Notes under the pieces: model-generated
What the model was told of the DNA's origin: nothing
Database searches by the model: none
Seen by the model: only the letters and a program-made list of their open reading frames with translations
Translations under genes and position numbers: made by a program
Origin: Tahibacter aquaticus
Lineage (GTDB): Bacteria > Pseudomonadota > Gammaproteobacteria > Xanthomonadales > Rhodanobacteraceae
Length of the DNA: 64,000 nucleotides
Assembly (NCBI RefSeq): GCF_004363655.1
Contig: NZ_SNZH01000006.1
Location: 310,001 to 374,000, forward strand
Direction: 5' to 3'
Shown here: piece after piece, positions 64,000-64,000 of the stretch
Position numbering within the stretch: position 1 is the first letter of the stretch
Layout of the letters: each line of letters starts with the position of its first letter

Positions 64000-64000
64000 C

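Overview
The window is a GC-rich chromosomal segment of a gammaproteobacterium. Gene content and order fit the Lysobacterales/Xanthomonadales: miaA-hfq-hflX-hflK-hflC-purA, exbB-exbD-msbA-lpxK, rnr-rlmB, ECF sigma/Ser-Thr kinase pairs, an S46 dipeptidyl-peptidase, and intergenic palindromic repeats. The family is not resolved (a Rhodanobacteraceae-like genus is plausible). No phage, insertion sequence, CRISPR array or rRNA operon was seen; one tRNA-Leu(CAG) is present.

Region 1 (1-10.5 kb): the end of a rhomboid protease, a VOC protein, a cation diffusion facilitator, a sirtuin/Slp lipoprotein/exported protein operon, an S46 peptidase, and a first ECF sigma factor + TPR kinase module. Region 2 (10.6-18.4 kb): the RNA-modification, RNA-chaperone and membrane-protease-control genes miaA, hfq, hflX (apparently starting at CTG), hflK and hflC, then purA, a VOC protein, a possible small mobile repeat, a zinc-ribbon protein and the tRNA. 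Region 3 (18.5-27 kb): rnr-rlmB, an 800-bp non-coding stretch of mini-hairpins and a 17-fold CAACAG repeat, two paralogous small exported proteins with a Cys-Glu-Ala-Trp-Pro-Gln-Gly motif, and a second ECF/kinase module.

Region 4 (27-44 kb): a fatty-acid-hydroxylase-family membrane protein, a CPBP-like membrane protein, phhB, nfuA, two c-type cytochromes, an RND efflux operon with one adaptor and two unlike permeases, and exbB-exbD-msbA-lpxK.

Region 5 (44.1-58.1 kb) is the most striking part. A six-gene minus-strand operon encodes an outer-membrane channel, an AldA-type lactaldehyde dehydrogenase, a Tat-exported Rieske protein, a PQQ-dependent alcohol dehydrogenase, azurin, and a TonB receptor closely resembling the E. 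coli PQQ importer PqqU/YncD. It is preceded by a perfect sigma-54 promoter and repeated dyads that look like enhancer sites, next to a gene for an AcoR-type sigma-54 activator. Directly beyond lies lutA-lutC-lutB (L-lactate to pyruvate) with a divergent GntR/FadR regulator and a typical ATTGGT-N3-ACCAAT operator. Read together, the locus suggests an inducible route from an alcohol or diol (1,2-propanediol is the best guess) through lactaldehyde and lactate to pyruvate, with scavenging of the PQQ cofactor.

Region 6 (58.2-64 kb): a SelO pseudokinase-fold AMPylator, a cluster of palindromic repeats, an OprP-type porin, a heptanucleotide tandem repeat, a family 2 glycosyltransferase, and the C-terminal part of an N-acetylmuramoyl-L-alanine amidase cut by the window edge.
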